A stretch of DNA of 64,000 nucleotides from an uncultured Coriobacteriaceae bacterium (GCA_902779675.1 CACZCK010000001.1:1-64000); one strand, 5' to 3'. Positions 30,505 through 40,911 are shown, counted from the stretch's first letter. The notes: generated by a model not told the origin, from the letters alone. Numbers and translations are program-made.

Positions 30505-31011
30505 CTATCCCGCGAACCCCTCGTCCTCCAGAAGGGGCCCGGCCAGGCCATCGGCCGCCTCGGTGGCCAGCTGGTCGCAGCGCTCGTTGAGCTCGTGGCC
30601 GGCGTGCCCCTTGACCCACACCCAGCTCACCCGGTGCGGCTCCATGGCCACGAGCAGACGCTTCCACAGATCGACGTTCTTGACCGGCTGCTTTTGGGAG
30701 TTCTTCCAGCCCTTCTTGAGCCAGCCCTGCACCCAATGCTGGTTGAAGGCGTTGACCACGTACTGCGAGTCGCTGTGCACTTCTACCTCGCAAGGCCGCA
30801 GCAGCGCCTCGAGCGCCACGATCACGGCCAAAAGCTCCATGCGGTTGTTGGTGGTTGTGAGATATCCGCAGCTCAGCTCACGCCGATGCTCCACACCTGC
30901 GGGATCGGTGTAGAGCAGCACCGCTCCGTAGCCGCCTGGCCCGGGGTTGCCCCGCGAGGATCCGTCGGTGTAGACCGTCACGCGCATCATGGCGCCGTCC
31001 GCTGCCGCCAC
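30505..31011 (-). CDS. rnhA: Ribonuclease HI
   Basis: A 168-residue RNase HI that degrades RNA in RNA-DNA hybrids. The catalytic acidic residues are seen in [17 protein letters not shown] (Asp), [13 protein letters not shown] (Glu), [10 protein letters not shown] (Asp) and [11 protein letters not shown] (Asp). I chose the GTG at 31011 because GGAGG lies 9 nt upstream and the stop of polA ends 2 nt before it, so it is cotranscribed and probably coupled. The alternative ATG at 30990 has no such site. Confidence 0.9.
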   Translation of the reverse strand: MAAADGAMMRVTVYTDGSSRGNPGPGGYGAVLLYTDPAGVEHRRELSCGYLTTTNNRMELLAVIVALEALLRPCEVEVHSDSQYVVNAFNQHWVQGWLKKGWKNSQKQPVKNVDLWKRLLVAMEPHRVSWVWVKGHAGHELNERCDQLATEAADGLAGPLLEDEGFAG

Positions 31012-31012
31012 G

Positions 31013-33712
31013 CTACTTTGCCTCCGCCCAGTTGGCGCCTACGCTCACGTCGGCGAGCAGCGGCACGCGCAGGTCGGCCACGCCCTCCATGGTTTCGCGC
31101 ACCAGCGCCGAGAGCGCCTCCACCTCGGCCTCGGGCACCTCGAAGTCCAGCTCGTCGTGGATCTGCAGCACCAGCTTGGCGTGCAGGCCCTCCTGCCGCA
31201 GGCGCTCGGCAACGCGCACCATGGCGATCTTGATAATGTCGGCCGCAGTGCCCTGCATGGGATGGTTCATGGCCGTTCGCTCGGCAAAGGAGCGCAGCTG
31301 GAAGTTGCGGTTGTCGATGTCCTTGGTATGGCGCTTGCGCCCGTACAGGGTGGTCACGTACTTGTGCGCCTTGGCAAAGGCCACCTGCTCGTCGAGGAAC
31401 GCACGCACGCCCGGGTACGCCTCGAAGTAGCGATCGATCATGGACTGCGCCTCGGCTCGGCCGATCTTGAGCGAGCTGGCCAGGCCAAAGGCCTGCTGGC
31501 CGTACACGATGCCAAAGTTGACCGCCTTGGCGCGGCTGCGCAGCTGCGGGGTCACCTGGTCGACCGGCACGCCAAAGACACGCGCCGCCGTGGCCGCATG
31601 AAAGTCCTCGCCCTCGTTGAAGGCAGCCACCAGATGCTCGTCGGCAGAGAGGTGCGCCAGCAGACGCAGCTCGATCTGCGAGTAGTCGCAAGCCAGAAAC
31701 ACGCTGCCCTCGGGTACCGTGAACGCCGTGCGCACGCGATGACCCAGCGCCGAGCGCGTGGGGATGTTCTGCAGGTTGGGCTCGGAGCTGGAGAGGCGTC
31801 CCGTGGCCGCGACCGTCTGGTTGAGCGAGGTGTGGATGCGGCCGTCGCCCCTGATCAGGGCGGGCAGGGCGTCGAGATAGGTGCTGCGGATCTTGGCACG
31901 CTCGCGGTAGTCGAGCACGTCACGCACGAGCGGATCGTACGAGAGGTCGTCGAGCACCTTGGCATTGGTGGAGTAGAAGCCCGTGCGCGTCTTCTTGAGG
32001 CCCGCGGTGGGCAGGTGGCGCACGTCAAAGAGCACGTGCGAGAGCTGCATAGGCGAGTCGATGTTGAACTCCTCCCCCGCCGCCTCGTGGATGCGCGCCA
32101 CCATCTGGTCGATCTCGGCGCCGAGCTCGGCGGACTGCTCGCGCAGGATGGCCGGGTCGGCGTTGAGGCCCGTGCGCTCCATGGCCAGCAGCACCGGCAG
32201 CAACGGCATCTCGATCTGGTCCATGAGCTTTGCGGAGCCATCCTTCTCGAGCACGTCGGCAAGCACCTGGCGCAGCACCGCTGCCGCAGCAGCCTCGAGG
32301 GCCGCCTGCGGAAGATCGTCGGTCGGCTCGGGAAGCGACGTCTGCAGGTAGTGCTCCACCAGATCGGGCACGGCAAACGACTTGACCTGCACGTGGTCGG
32401 AGTCGACGAGGTAGGCTGCCACGCCCGCGTCAAAGATGCGCGCTGGGTCGACCTCATGGGGCTCGACCAGCGCGGGTTCGGACGAGTCGACCGGGCACAG
32501 CTCGTGGAGCAGCGCCTTGACGTCGCCCGACACCAGACAACCCAAGCGCACGATGCGCTCCAGCAGCCCCAAGGCCTCGTCGCCCTCCAGACGCATCATC
32601 ACCCGTGGCGTTGCGAACCAGAACGCCTTGGGCTCCTCAGGCTCCACGTCCAGAAGCAGGCTCATCTGGCCCCGCTTCTTGGGCGCCTCCTTGGTCTCGC
32701 GTGCCACGCCTACCCACGTCTTGTTGATGACTGCCGCACGCAGCTCGGTGACATCGTCGATGACCGCAGGCAGCGAGAACGTGGGGGCGCTCTCCTCCGC
32801 AGCGGCGAGCGCATCCTCGCCACCCAGGCGCACCAGGCGCTTGGTCATGCCCGTGAAGCCCAGCGCGCTGAAGGCCTCCACCACCTGGGCGGGGTCGAAC
32901 GTGGGAAACTTGGCGTCGGCAAGGTCGAGATCGATCGGCGCGTCGGTGCGAATCGTGGCCACCTTGCGCGAGAGCAGGGCATCGTCGATGTGGGCACGCA
33001 GGTTCTCGCCCATCTTGCCCTTGACCTCGTCGGCATGCGCGATGACCTCGTCGAGCGAGCCATACTGCACGATGAGCTGCGAAGCCTTCTTGGGGCCGAT
33101 GCCCGGCACGCCGGGGATGTTGTCGGAGGTGTCGCCCTTGAGGCCATAGAAGTCGGGCACGAGCTCGGGCGTAATGCCGTGATAGAGGTCGTCCACGCTC
33201 TCGGGCGTCATGATGACCACGTCGCTGACGCCCTTCTTGGTGCTCACGATCTTGACGTTGTCGGTGGCCAGCTGATACATGTCACGGTCGCCCGTGAAGA
33301 GGTACATCTCGTAGCCGGCCGCCTCGCCACGGCGCGCCAGCGTGCCCAGGATGTCGTCACCCTCCCAGCCCTCGAGCTCGCACACCGGCACGTCGAGGGA
33401 GCGCAGCAGCTCCTTGACCATGGGAAACTGCTCGTGCAGTGACGGGTCCATGGGTGGGCGCTGCGCCTTGTACTGGGGCAGCATCTCCATGCGCACAGCG
33501 GGCTTGCCCTTGTCGAAGGCGCAGATCACGCCATCGGGCTGGAAGGTCTCCACCAGCTTGATAAACATGTTGAAGAAACCAAAGAGCGCGTTGGTGGCGC
33601 GTCCATCCGGCGCGCTCATGGGCTGGCGGATGGCATGGAACGCGCGATGCATGAGGGAGTTGCCGTCGATGACGGCGATGGTGCGGCGCGCGGGCGTGGA
33701 GGTGTCTGCCAT
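31013..33712 (-). CDS. polA: DNA polymerase I
   Basis: An 899-residue Family A polymerase. The 5'-3' exonuclease (FEN) domain occupies about residues 1-300 ([42 protein letters not shown]). The polymerase domain has motif [15 protein letters not shown], motif [21 protein letters not shown] and motif [12 protein letters not shown]. In the 3'-5' exonuclease-like middle the carboxylates that bind metal in E. coli Pol I are not visible, so proofreading is probably absent, as in many Gram-positive forms. GAGAGG precedes the ATG at 33712. Confidence 0.96.
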   Translation of the reverse strand: MADTSTPARRTIAVIDGNSLMHRAFHAIRQPMSAPDGRATNALFGFFNMFIKLVETFQPDGVICAFDKGKPAVRMEMLPQYKAQRPPMDPSLHEQFPMVKELLRSLDVPVCELEGWEGDDILGTLARRGEAAGYEMYLFTGDRDMYQLATDNVKIVSTKKGVSDVVIMTPESVDDLYHGITPELVPDFYGLKGDTSDNIPGVPGIGPKKASQLIVQYGSLDEVIAHADEVKGKMGENLRAHIDDALLSRKVATIRTDAPIDLDLADAKFPTFDPAQVVEAFSALGFTGMTKRLVRLGGEDALAAAEESAPTFSLPAVIDDVTELRAAVINKTWVGVARETKEAPKKRGQMSLLLDVEPEEPKAFWFATPRVMMRLEGDEALGLLERIVRLGCLVSGDVKALLHELCPVDSSEPALVEPHEVDPARIFDAGVAAYLVDSDHVQVKSFAVPDLVEHYLQTSLPEPTDDLPQAALEAAAAAVLRQVLADVLEKDGSAKLMDQIEMPLLPVLLAMERTGLNADPAILREQSAELGAEIDQMVARIHEAAGEEFNIDSPMQLSHVLFDVRHLPTAGLKKTRTGFYSTNAKVLDDLSYDPLVRDVLDYRERAKIRSTYLDALPALIRGDGRIHTSLNQTVAATGRLSSSEPNLQNIPTRSALGHRVRTAFTVPEGSVFLACDYSQIELRLLAHLSADEHLVAAFNEGEDFHAATAARVFGVPVDQVTPQLRSRAKAVNFGIVYGQQAFGLASSLKIGRAEAQSMIDRYFEAYPGVRAFLDEQVAFAKAHKYVTTLYGRKRHTKDIDNRNFQLRSFAERTAMNHPMQGTAADIIKIAMVRVAERLRQEGLHAKLVLQIHDELDFEVPEAEVEALSALVRETMEGVADLRVPLLADVSVGANWAEAK

Positions 33713-33843
33713 GGATGGTCCTCTCGTGTCGGGTGCCCCCGATTGTACCGCGCACGCCCGACAAGAGGGCGGGCACCTTGCGGGGGCGCGGGAGCCATCA
33801 CTCGCACGCCACGTCGGATCGCGTGCGACCTCGGCATACGCAA

Positions 33844-33883
33844 CGGGACGCCGCCCCGCTCGCCAGAGCGGTGCGGCGTCCCG
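33844..33883 (-). terminator. Terminator upstream of polA (downstream of small membrane peptide)
   Basis: Perfect 11-bp arms cgggacgccgc/gcggcgtcccg with a nested inner stem, 31 nt after the stop of the 50-residue peptide. Confidence 0.8.
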
Positions 33884-33913
33884 TCCGAGTCGGCCGATCT
33901 ATGTGGTACGGGG

Positions 33914-34066
33914 CTACTTGCCAGAGCTGGCGCCAAAGACGGCGCCGACGCCGGGGGCAAAGTGGTAGTCGTACTCGCCCGCCATGCCATTGCCTGCGAT
34001 GGTGGAGACGAGCTCGTTGACGACACCCGCGAGGGTGATGGCGATGATGATGTACAAGGCGCCCAT
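33914..34066 (-). CDS. 50-residue single-span membrane peptide
   Basis: A short gene from ATG 34066 with AGGAG about 7 nt upstream. Residues 3-15 (ALYIIIAITLAGV) form one hydrophobic segment; the rest (NELVSTIAGNGMAGEYDYHFAPGVG) is polar and Gly-rich. It ends at 33914 and is followed by a terminator, so it is a free-standing unit rather than part of polA. A 47-bp dyad with GlnR-like spacing lies 21 nt upstream of the start. I do not recognise a family. Confidence 0.72.
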   Translation of the reverse strand: MGALYIIIAITLAGVVNELVSTIAGNGMAGEYDYHFAPGVGAVFGASSGK

Positions 34067-34086
34067 GACTGCTCTCCTATAGGATA

Positions 34087-34133
34087 CGAAACACTTCTGT
34101 AACATCTGAAATTAATGTTACCACCGTGTTTCG
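34087..34133. promoter_or_regulatory. 47-bp dyad with GlnR-box-like spacing
   Basis: Left arm CGAAACAC-n4-GTAACAT (34087-34105), 9-nt centre, right arm ATGTTAC-n4-GTGTTTCG (34115-34133). Each arm reads GAAAC-n6-GTAAC, the element order and spacing of actinobacterial GlnR half-sites. It lies 21-67 nt upstream of the 50-residue peptide. Confidence 0.65.
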
Positions 34134-34410
34134 CCCTGTCAACACCCTGCTAGATGGCTTTATTTGCTTATCCGTAAGTGTGGCATAAAGCAATCAACAC
34201 ACAAATTGCATTGCATAAACTTGGCAAAACACTCGGAAAACAAATGTGAATTGGCCTCCTTTGTCGGCCGCATCCGTACCCGCGCGCACACCGGACGCCT
34301 CTCCCAGCGACCTCGCATACCAGGGCGGCCAGGGGGACGTGGTAACGAGTGCGTTTCGCCCGTGCGCGCATTTGCCGCACTTCACCCCTGCGTAACAATG
34401 TGCGGATAAG

Positions 34411-34426
34411 GTTTGAAGGGTGTCAC
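34411..34426 (-). promoter_or_regulatory. Candidate GlnR site before glnN
   Basis: On the minus strand GTGAC-n6-CAAAC, one base from GTnAC-n6-GAAAC, 67 nt upstream of the glnN start. Confidence 0.4.
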
Positions 34427-34492
34427 AGGTTTTCACATCTCTGCTAACGTACGCATGGAGACACCACACGCCAACTGCGAAACGGAAGTGCC

Positions 34493-36583
34493 ATGGCCAA
34501 GGACAAGGTAAGCGCCGAGTGGGGCGAGCTGCTCTTCACCGACGCCGACATGCAGGAGCGCCTGCCCAAGCCCACCTACAAGGAGCTCATGCGCGTCATC
34601 AAGGACGGCAAGCCGCTCGACCTCGACATCGCAAACGAGGTGGCCCATGCCATGAAGGAGTGGGCGCTGGAGAAGGGCGCCACCCACTTCACGCACTGGT
34701 TCCAGCCCCTCACGGGCATCACCTCCGAGAAGCACGACAGCTTCCTCACGCCCAACGGCGACGGCACGATCCTGATGGCCTTCTCGGGCAAGGAGTTGGT
34801 GCAGGGCGAGTCCGATGCCTCCAGCTTCCCCAACGGCGGCCTGCGCGCCACCTTCGAGGCGCGCGGCTACACCGTGTGGGACCCCATGAGCCCCGTGTTC
34901 ATCAAGGACGAGGTGCTGTGCATCCCCACGGCCTTCATCAGCTACACCGGCGAGGCGCTCGACAAGAAGACTCCCCTGCTGCGCAGCCAGAACGCCCTCG
35001 AGGTCCAGGCCAAGCGCGTGCTCGAGCTCTTTGGCCGCACGCCGAGCCGCGTGACCACCTCCATCGGCCCCGAGCAGGAGTACTTCCTGATCCGCGAAGA
35101 GGACTACAAGGCGCGCCCCGACCTCGTGCTTGCTGGCCGCACGCTCTTTGGCTGCCCGCCCGCCAAGGGCCAGGAACTGGAGGAGCACTACTTCGGCGCC
35201 ATCCGCCCCACCGTCAACGAGTTCATGAAGGAGCTCGACGACGAGCTGTGGAAGCTCGGCATCCCCGCCAAGACCAAGCACAACGAGGTGGCACCCTGCC
35301 AGCACGAGCTCGCACCCGTCTATGAGGACGGCTCCACCGCCATCGACGACAACCTCCTGACCATGGAGAAGATGAAGCTGCTGGCCAGCCACCACGGCCT
35401 GGTGTGCCTGCAGCACGAGAAGCCCTTCGAGTACGTCAATGGCTCGGGCAAGCACAACAACTGGTCGCTCGCCGCCGACGGGAGGAACCTGTTGGAGCCT
35501 GGCCCCCACCCTGAGGACAACCTGCAGTTCCTGCTGTTCCTCTCGTTCTTGATCGCCGCGGTCGACGAGCACGCCGACCTGCTGCGCATGAGCGTGGCAT
35601 CGGCCGGCAACGACCATCGCCTGGGCGCCAACGAGGCGCCCCCGGCCATCATTTCGGTCTTTCTGGGCGACGCCCTCTCGCCGGTGGTCGAGGCGCTCAT
35701 CAACAAGGAGCATGCGGAGGCTGCCGACCGCGAGGTCATGGACCTAGGCGTGCCACAGCTGCCGGCCATCCTGCGGGACAACACCGACCGCAACCGCACG
35801 AGCCCCTTCGCCTTCACCGGCAACAAGTTCGAGTTCCGTATGCCCGGCAGCCAGCAGAACCTCTCCGACCCCAACGTGGTCATCAACACCGCGGTGGCCG
35901 AGCAGTGCGAGCGCTTCTGCGACTACGTGGCCGCCCGCTCCGACGAGGACCTGCTCACGGTGGCAATGCGCTTCGTGCGCCACACCTTCCGCGACCACCA
36001 GCGCATCATCTTCGACGGTAACGGCTACTCCGACGAGTGGGAGGCCGAGGCCGAGCGCCGCGGCCTGCCCAACCTCAAGACCACGCCCGATGCCCTGGGC
36101 GCCCTCATGGAGTCCGACAACATCAAGTTCTTCGAGCGCTACGGCGTGCTCAACGAGGCCGAGTGCCACGCTCGCTACGTGGCCAAGGCCGAGCAGTACG
36201 CCAAGCTCATCAACATCGAGGCCAACACCATGGCCTACATGGTTCGCCACATGTACCTGCCGGCACTCATGAGCTATTCCGGCGACCTCGCCACGAGCGT
36301 GGCCACCAAGGCCGAGCTGGGCATCATCAGCCGCGCCGAGAAGGACATCATCGAGCGGCTGACCGACGGCATCGATGCCATCTACGACCTCACCGCACGG
36401 CTCGAGGAGCTGGCCGCCAACGCCAACAGCAAGACCAACCCCACCGAGCAGGACGCGCTCTGCCGCGACGAGGTGATTCCCGCAATGGCCGAACTGCGCC
36501 AGGAGGTCGATGCCATGGAGCGCCTCTGCGGCGAGGACTACTGGCCCGTGCCCAGCTACAACCAGATGCTCTTCTACGTCTAG
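34493..36583 (+). CDS. glnN: Glutamine synthetase type III (GlnN-like)
   Basis: A 696-residue GSIII, much longer than GSI. It makes glutamine from glutamate and ammonia with ATP. GSIII signatures include [18 protein letters not shown], the ATP/glutamate-site [51 protein letters not shown] and GKHNNWSL. A second synthetase of the GSI type lies at 59237-60577, so the organism has two isoforms, as do some Bacteroidetes, cyanobacteria and actinomycetes. A terminator follows at 36614. Confidence 0.95.
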   Translation: MAKDKVSAEWGELLFTDADMQERLPKPTYKELMRVIKDGKPLDLDIANEVAHAMKEWALEKGATHFTHWFQPLTGITSEKHDSFLTPNGDGTILMAFSGKELVQGESDASSFPNGGLRATFEARGYTVWDPMSPVFIKDEVLCIPTAFISYTGEALDKKTPLLRSQNALEVQAKRVLELFGRTPSRVTTSIGPEQEYFLIREEDYKARPDLVLAGRTLFGCPPAKGQELEEHYFGAIRPTVNEFMKELDDELWKLGIPAKTKHNEVAPCQHELAPVYEDGSTAIDDNLLTMEKMKLLASHHGLVCLQHEKPFEYVNGSGKHNNWSLAADGRNLLEPGPHPEDNLQFLLFLSFLIAAVDEHADLLRMSVASAGNDHRLGANEAPPAIISVFLGDALSPVVEALINKEHAEAADREVMDLGVPQLPAILRDNTDRNRTSPFAFTGNKFEFRMPGSQQNLSDPNVVINTAVAEQCERFCDYVAARSDEDLLTVAMRFVRHTFRDHQRIIFDGNGYSDEWEAEAERRGLPNLKTTPDALGALMESDNIKFFERYGVLNEAECHARYVAKAEQYAKLINIEANTMAYMVRHMYLPALMSYSGDLATSVATKAELGIISRAEKDIIERLTDGIDAIYDLTARLEELAANANSKTNPTEQDALCRDEVIPAMAELRQEVDAMERLCGEDYWPVPSYNQMLFYV

Positions 36584-36613
36584 CAGCCTGACGCAAAAGC
36601 TCCCCGCAAAACA

Positions 36614-36650
36614 GCGCGCCATCCAGCCACGTGTTGGATGGCGCGCATTG
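36614..36650 (+). terminator. Terminator after glnN
   Basis: Perfect 12-bp arms gcgcgccatcca/tggatggcgcgc with a 9-nt loop, followed by ATTGTATT. Confidence 0.88.
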
Positions 36651-36746
36651 TATTCGGGAGTCCCTGTTCCCCAGGCGGCCAGACCGCCATGACGGCGCTT
36701 CTGATACCATGCTCTGGTTGGCCGTGATCAGGCATGGGAGGGATGC

Positions 36747-38129
36747 ATGGCGGCACGCGGAACATCGGCTTCGCTCGACGTCACGCAGGGCGTCATCTGG
36801 CGCCAGCTCGTGTCCCTCTTCGTCCCGGTGCTCGCCGGTGCGGTGTTCCAGGAGCTCTACACGCTGGCCAACACCTTCATCGTGGGACGCTACGCCAGCC
36901 TCGAGGCGCTCGGCGCCATCCAGGCGACCGCCACCCTCACCGACCTCACCATCAGCCTCACCATGGGCATGGGCATGGGCTGCTCGGTGATCGTGAGCCA
37001 GTACTTTGGTGCCGGAGACGACCGTCGGCTCCGGCAGGCCGTGCACACTGCCGTTGCGCTCGCGCTGGCGCTGGGCGTGGCGGCCGCAGTGGTAGGCGTC
37101 ATGGGCGCCGGACCGCTCCTGCGCCTGATAGGCACCCCGCAAGAGCTGCTCGCCGAGTCGCTCGACTTCTCCTACGTGTACTTTGGGTCCGCCTTCCTAC
37201 CGGTATTGCTCAACATGGGCGCTGCCCTACAGCGCGCCGTGGGCGACACACGCACCCCAGCGCGCATCATCGCCCTCACCTGCCTGATCAACGTGGGACT
37301 CGACGTGGCGCTCGTTGCCAAGCTGGGCATGGGAGCGCGCGGCGCGGCGCTGGCCACGGCAGGGTCGTACCTCGTAGGCACGGTGCTCACCTACGCCTCG
37401 CTCATGCGTGCCAAAGGCGCATGGCGCCTACACCCCGGACAGGTGCGCATCAACGCCTCCATCGCGCGCGACATGCTGGCCTGCGCGCTGCCCCTCGCGG
37501 CGCAAAACGCCGTCTTCCCGCTCTCCAACATGGTCGTCCAGTCGACGGTCAACTCCTTTGGCTCCGAGACAGTCATCGCCTGGGGCCTGTGCAGCCGCAT
37601 CGGGTCGGTCGCCTGGCTGGTGTCCGACGCCTTCGCCATGGCGGCGACCACCTTCTCGGCACAGAACTTTGGCGCGGCGCAGTACGCGCGCATGCGCCGC
37701 GGCATGCACGTCTCACTGGGCATGGCGGCACTGGGCATGGGCCTTACCGAGGCACTCATCTGCCTGTTTGCCCCCGACCTCGCGCGGCTCTTTGCCACGG
37801 ACGCCACCGTGATCGACCTCACCGCCTGGCTGGTGCTGCTCACCGTGCCGTTCTATGTCATCTTCTGCTTCATGGACGTCATTGCGGGCACGATCCGCGG
37901 CACCGGCGAGAGCCTGCGGCCCATGGCCATCATCGTGCTAGGCACCTGCGTGCTGCGTATTGCGTGGATGCTTTTGGCAGTGCCCTGCTACCACTCCATC
38001 ATCACCGTGGTGGTCTCCTATCCGCTGACCTGGACCATCACCACCATGATGTTCATCGTCTACTACCGGCACGGCCGCTGGCTCACCCGCAGTCTGCGCA
38101 CCGCACGGCACCGCCGCAAGGACGTGTGA
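36747..38129 (+). CDS. MATE family efflux transporter
   Basis: A 460-residue multidrug and toxic-compound extrusion type transporter with about 12 membrane segments in two homologous halves. Family motifs include the N-terminal QGVIWRQLVSLFVPVLAGAVFQELYTLANTFIVGRY and LNMGAALQRAVGDTRTPARI in the first half, and FPLSNMVVQSTVNSFGSETVIAWG in the second. Members couple export to Na+ or H+. GGGAGG lies 5 nt upstream of the ATG. Substrate cannot be inferred. Confidence 0.92.
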   Translation: MAARGTSASLDVTQGVIWRQLVSLFVPVLAGAVFQELYTLANTFIVGRYASLEALGAIQATATLTDLTISLTMGMGMGCSVIVSQYFGAGDDRRLRQAVHTAVALALALGVAAAVVGVMGAGPLLRLIGTPQELLAESLDFSYVYFGSAFLPVLLNMGAALQRAVGDTRTPARIIALTCLINVGLDVALVAKLGMGARGAALATAGSYLVGTVLTYASLMRAKGAWRLHPGQVRINASIARDMLACALPLAAQNAVFPLSNMVVQSTVNSFGSETVIAWGLCSRIGSVAWLVSDAFAMAATTFSAQNFGAAQYARMRRGMHVSLGMAALGMGLTEALICLFAPDLARLFATDATVIDLTAWLVLLTVPFYVIFCFMDVIAGTIRGTGESLRPMAIIVLGTCVLRIAWMLLAVPCYHSIITVVVSYPLTWTITTMMFIVYYRHGRWLTRSLRTARHRRKDV

Positions 38130-38173
38130 GGCCACAGCCGGCCATGTCCCGCTGGCTCGGAAGCTCGAGCGTG

Positions 38174-38464
38174 TTACTCCTGCGGATGCGAGGTGAGGTG
38201 CCATCCATGGCAGTACGTGCAGCGGTAGCAGCGCAAGCCGGTGGTACCGTGCTCGGCACACAGCGCGATGGCCTCCTCGGCATCGGCGCGCGTGGCGTAG
38301 CGGTTCTTGCGCTCGCAGCCGCGGGCTCGTCGAGCGGCCTCCCTGCGCTCGTCGGCGCCGTCGTTGCGGCGCCGCTCGCGACCGTACAGGTTGTCGAGCC
38401 CACCCAGCCCGGCCTTGAACTCCGCAATCCTGCGCTGTTGCGCCGACCTCTTCCTGCTGCCCAT
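38174..38464 (-). CDS. Small protein with C-terminal CxxC...WH zinc-ribbon-like motif
   Basis: A 96-residue basic protein of unknown function. The first half is Arg/Lys-rich (GSRKRSAQQRRIAEF...RRRNDGADERREAARR), and the C-terminus has CYRCTYCHGWHLTSH, where two Cys and His could bind zinc. The ATG at 38464 has AGGGGG 4 nt upstream, 8 nt after the mntP stop. Similar small CxxC-WHLT proteins occur singly in actinobacteria and phages. A role in RNA binding is only a guess. Confidence 0.6.
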   Translation of the reverse strand: MGSRKRSAQQRRIAEFKAGLGGLDNLYGRERRRNDGADERREAARRARGCERKNRYATRADAEEAIALCAEHGTTGLRCYRCTYCHGWHLTSHPQE

Positions 38465-38472
38465 GCGACCCC

Positions 38473-39039
38473 CTAGGACAAAAAGGCCCGCAGGCCGATG
38501 CCAATGAGCACGAGGCCACCCACTACCTCGGCACGGTCTCCCAGCAGGCGCCCAAGCCGCCTGCCGATGGCAAGGCCCACAACACAGCACGCCGCGGTGG
38601 TGCAGCAGATGAGCGCCGAGGCCCCTAGGATCTCGACCGACTGTGCGCGGAGGCTCACGCCCACCGCAAAGGCGTCGATGGCGGTCGCAATGGCCTGGAA
38701 GATCAGCAGTCCCACCGTGAGACGCGCGGCGGGGGCTTCGTCCTCGACGTCACCTGGGTGCAGCAGCGCCTCAGCGCCTTCGCGCACCATGTTGCCGCCA
38801 ATAAGCCCCAGGATGACGAGCGTCACGATACCCGCGTATTGCTCGATGAGCGTCGCGGCCAGCCCTCCCAGCACATAGCCGACAAGGGGCATGAAGCCCT
38901 GGAACAGCCCAAAGAACAGGGGCATGAGCATAAGCCGCCGCCTGCTCTCGGAACCATAGACAAAGGAGTTGGAGATGGTCACCGAGAAAGCGTCGGCCGA
39001 CAGGGCCAGGCCCAGCAGCAGAATCTCCCCTATGCCCAT
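38473..39039 (-). CDS. mntP: MntP-type manganese efflux pump
   Basis: A 188-residue member of the MntP (DUF204) family with six membrane segments. The family motifs are visible: GLALSADAFSVTISN with the metal-binding Asp in segment 1, GLFQGFMPLVGYVLGG, and AIATAIDAFAVGVSLRA with the second Asp. Members export Mn2+. The usual Mn riboswitch (yybP-ykoY) is not evident upstream. Confidence 0.92.
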   Translation of the reverse strand: MGIGEILLLGLALSADAFSVTISNSFVYGSESRRRLMLMPLFFGLFQGFMPLVGYVLGGLAATLIEQYAGIVTLVILGLIGGNMVREGAEALLHPGDVEDEAPAARLTVGLLIFQAIATAIDAFAVGVSLRAQSVEILGASALICCTTAACCVVGLAIGRRLGRLLGDRAEVVGGLVLIGIGLRAFLS

Positions 39040-39180
39040 GACGGACTCCTCTCCTCAACAAGTTTCAGAGTGTAACGCATCGCATTGCCGCCAACCAAAC
39101 TGTCGACCATGCGCTACCCTAAAACCTACGAAAGGACCACGGCGATCGGTGCCGCGGCCGCACGACCGAAGGGCTCACGC

Positions 39181-40104
39181 ATGCCTGCCATCATCACCCA
39201 TCACCTCTTTGGCGAGGACGCCTCGCGTCGCCTGCCAGACGAGACCGCCTACGAGGGCGAGGAGCTGCTTGCCTTCCTGCTGGGCAATCAGGGTCCCGAC
39301 CCCTTCTACTTCTGCTTCACCGCCACCCCGACCGCCATCCAGACCTGTCACGCCTTCGCCGAGGCCATGCACCAGGACCACGTGGTGGAGAGCCTGCTGT
39401 CGGCGCGCCAGGCAGTCACCCACATTCCTGCTGGCGACCAAGGTGTCGCCCGCGCCTTTGTGATGGGGCTCTTGGCTCACTACCTGCTCGACAGCGAGGC
39501 GCATGCCTTCATCTACGCCCAGGAGAAGGCCATTTGCGAGGCGGGCGTGGGCCTTGAGGACGCACACGACGAGGTGCACGCGCTCATCGAGAGCGAGCTT
39601 GACACCTGGATGCTGTGGAGCGCCCGTCAGCAGACCATCTCCGACGCGCCTGCGCACGCCAACCTCGCGCGCACCGAGCGCGTGAGCCGCGTCGCCGGGA
39701 CGATCTTCTCGCAGATTGCCTGGCAGAACTTTGGCATCACGCTCGGACCGGACCGCTACGAGGGCTGCCTGCGCGACTACGAGCTGGTCTACCGCGCCAT
39801 CGACCCGACGGGCAATCCGCGTGGCCGCATGATCGCTGGGGCCGAGCGCCTAGGGTCGCGCTACTCGCGCCTCGACGCGCTCTCGCATGCCGCCGAACCG
39901 ACCGAGGACTGCCCCGCTGCCAACCTCGCCTGCCATCCCTGGTGCGACCCGCTAACCGGCGAGGCTCAGACCACGAGCTTCCCGGACATCTTCTACGATT
40001 CGCTCGACAAGTGGCCGCCGCTCGCCTGTGCCTACGCGCACGGCGACGATGCGGCGCTCACCGCACTCGTGAGCCGTGGCTATGACGGCGAACCCCTCGC
40101 CTAG
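39181..40104 (+). CDS. Zinc-dependent phospholipase C-like protein
   Basis: A 307-residue protein of the Zn-dependent phospholipase C/S1-P1 nuclease fold. Family histidines occur in MPAIITHHLFGEDAS and in GLLAHYLLDSEAHAF, with further acidic residues in the LTGEAQ/DIFYDSLD region. No signal peptide is visible, so it is probably cytoplasmic. The ATG at 39181 has GAAGGG 6 nt upstream and starts at the conserved block; earlier ATGs give basic, non-conserved leaders. Substrate unknown. Confidence 0.78.
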   Translation: MPAIITHHLFGEDASRRLPDETAYEGEELLAFLLGNQGPDPFYFCFTATPTAIQTCHAFAEAMHQDHVVESLLSARQAVTHIPAGDQGVARAFVMGLLAHYLLDSEAHAFIYAQEKAICEAGVGLEDAHDEVHALIESELDTWMLWSARQQTISDAPAHANLARTERVSRVAGTIFSQIAWQNFGITLGPDRYEGCLRDYELVYRAIDPTGNPRGRMIAGAERLGSRYSRLDALSHAAEPTEDCPAANLACHPWCDPLTGEAQTTSFPDIFYDSLDKWPPLACAYAHGDDAALTALVSRGYDGEPLA

Positions 40105-40138
40105 TCTGCCTGCACGACGACACTATTCGCCCAAACAA

Positions 40139-40179
40139 GGAGAGGCGGAGGACCTTTTGGCCCTCCGCTTCTCGCCTTA
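40139..40179. terminator. Bidirectional terminator between Zn-PLC-like and DUF4956 genes
   Basis: Arms gagaggcggagg/cctccgcttctc (one G-T wobble) around ACCTTTTGGC in the 95-nt convergent gap. Confidence 0.78.
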
Positions 40180-40199
40180 CGTACGATTTCTGCGACGCG

Positions 40200-40895
40200 C
40201 TACAGCTCGTCGACGTTGGCCTCCTGGTAGGAGATTGCGATCTCGAGGTTGCCGTTGCGGCAGCGCAGTTCGTCCATCAGCTCGCGTACGCAGCGTGCAT
40301 CACGCAGCTGCACGTTGTACGCCAGCTTGTAGAGGCTGCCCATGTTGGCAGTCTTGACCTGCGTCAACTCGTGACTAGTGGCGTAGCGGTCGAGCACCTC
40401 GTCGAACAGTCCCACAAAGTCGAGGTCCTCGGGCACGGTAATGCGGACGGTGCGGTCCAGGCGCCCCCGTGCCCCACCAAAGTCGAGCAGCTGCAGGACG
40501 AGGTTGGCGCCACCCAGCACTGCGCAGATAAGCAGCGCGTACCCAAGGTAGCCCATGCCGCAGACCAGGCCCACGGCCATGGCGAGAAAGATGAAGGCGA
40601 TATCGCGGGCCTGACCGGGCACGCTGCGGAAACGCACCAGACTGAAGGCGCCGGCAACGGCCACGCCCGCCCCGAGGTTGCCGTTGACCATCATGATGAC
40701 CACCGCCACGATGGACGGCAGCGTAGCGAGCGTGACCACGAAGCTCTTGGTGTACCTGCTGCGATAGCAGTAGATGAGTGCCAGGGCGAGGCCCAGGCCA
40801 AGGGCAGCCGCTACGCAACCCATAAACGGCGCCAGCGAGAGCTGGGTTGTGGTCGTGGCGGTCGTGTCTACGGACGAGAAGATCGAGTCGAACAT
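40200..40895 (-). CDS. DUF4956 membrane protein
   Basis: A 231-residue protein with four hydrophobic segments followed by a cytoplasmic C-terminal domain, the DUF4956 layout (ALIYCYRSRYTKSF, NGNLGAGVAVAGAFSLVRFRSVPGQARDIAFIF). DUF4956 genes commonly accompany VTC-domain polyphosphate polymerases, as here. The start at ATG 40895 lies 17 nt downstream of the VTC gene on the same strand. Function is unknown; regulation or membrane insertion of the polymerase is plausible. Confidence 0.85.
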   Translation of the reverse strand: MFDSIFSSVDTTATTTTQLSLAPFMGCVAAALGLGLALALIYCYRSRYTKSFVVTLATLPSIVAVVIMMVNGNLGAGVAVAGAFSLVRFRSVPGQARDIAFIFLAMAVGLVCGMGYLGYALLICAVLGGANLVLQLLDFGGARGRLDRTVRITVPEDLDFVGLFDEVLDRYATSHELTQVKTANMGSLYKLAYNVQLRDARCVRELMDELRCRNGNLEIAISYQEANVDEL

Positions 40896-40911
40896 GGTGC
40901 ATTGGTCCCTT

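Larger units (their letters stand above)
34067..34492. promoter_or_regulatory. Divergent regulatory region between the 50-residue peptide and glnN
   Basis: No gene is visible in these 426 nt, which are AT-richer than the surroundings, consistent with promoters. They contain the dyad at 34087-34133 and a GTTTG-n6-GTCAC site at 34411-34426. The ribosome binding site before glnN (CGGAAG, 34480s) is weak. Confidence 0.55.

Noticed and set aside
30989-33442. 817-codon + strand frame opposite polA
   Set aside because: Same reason: composition is a mirror of the polA codons and no motif is present.
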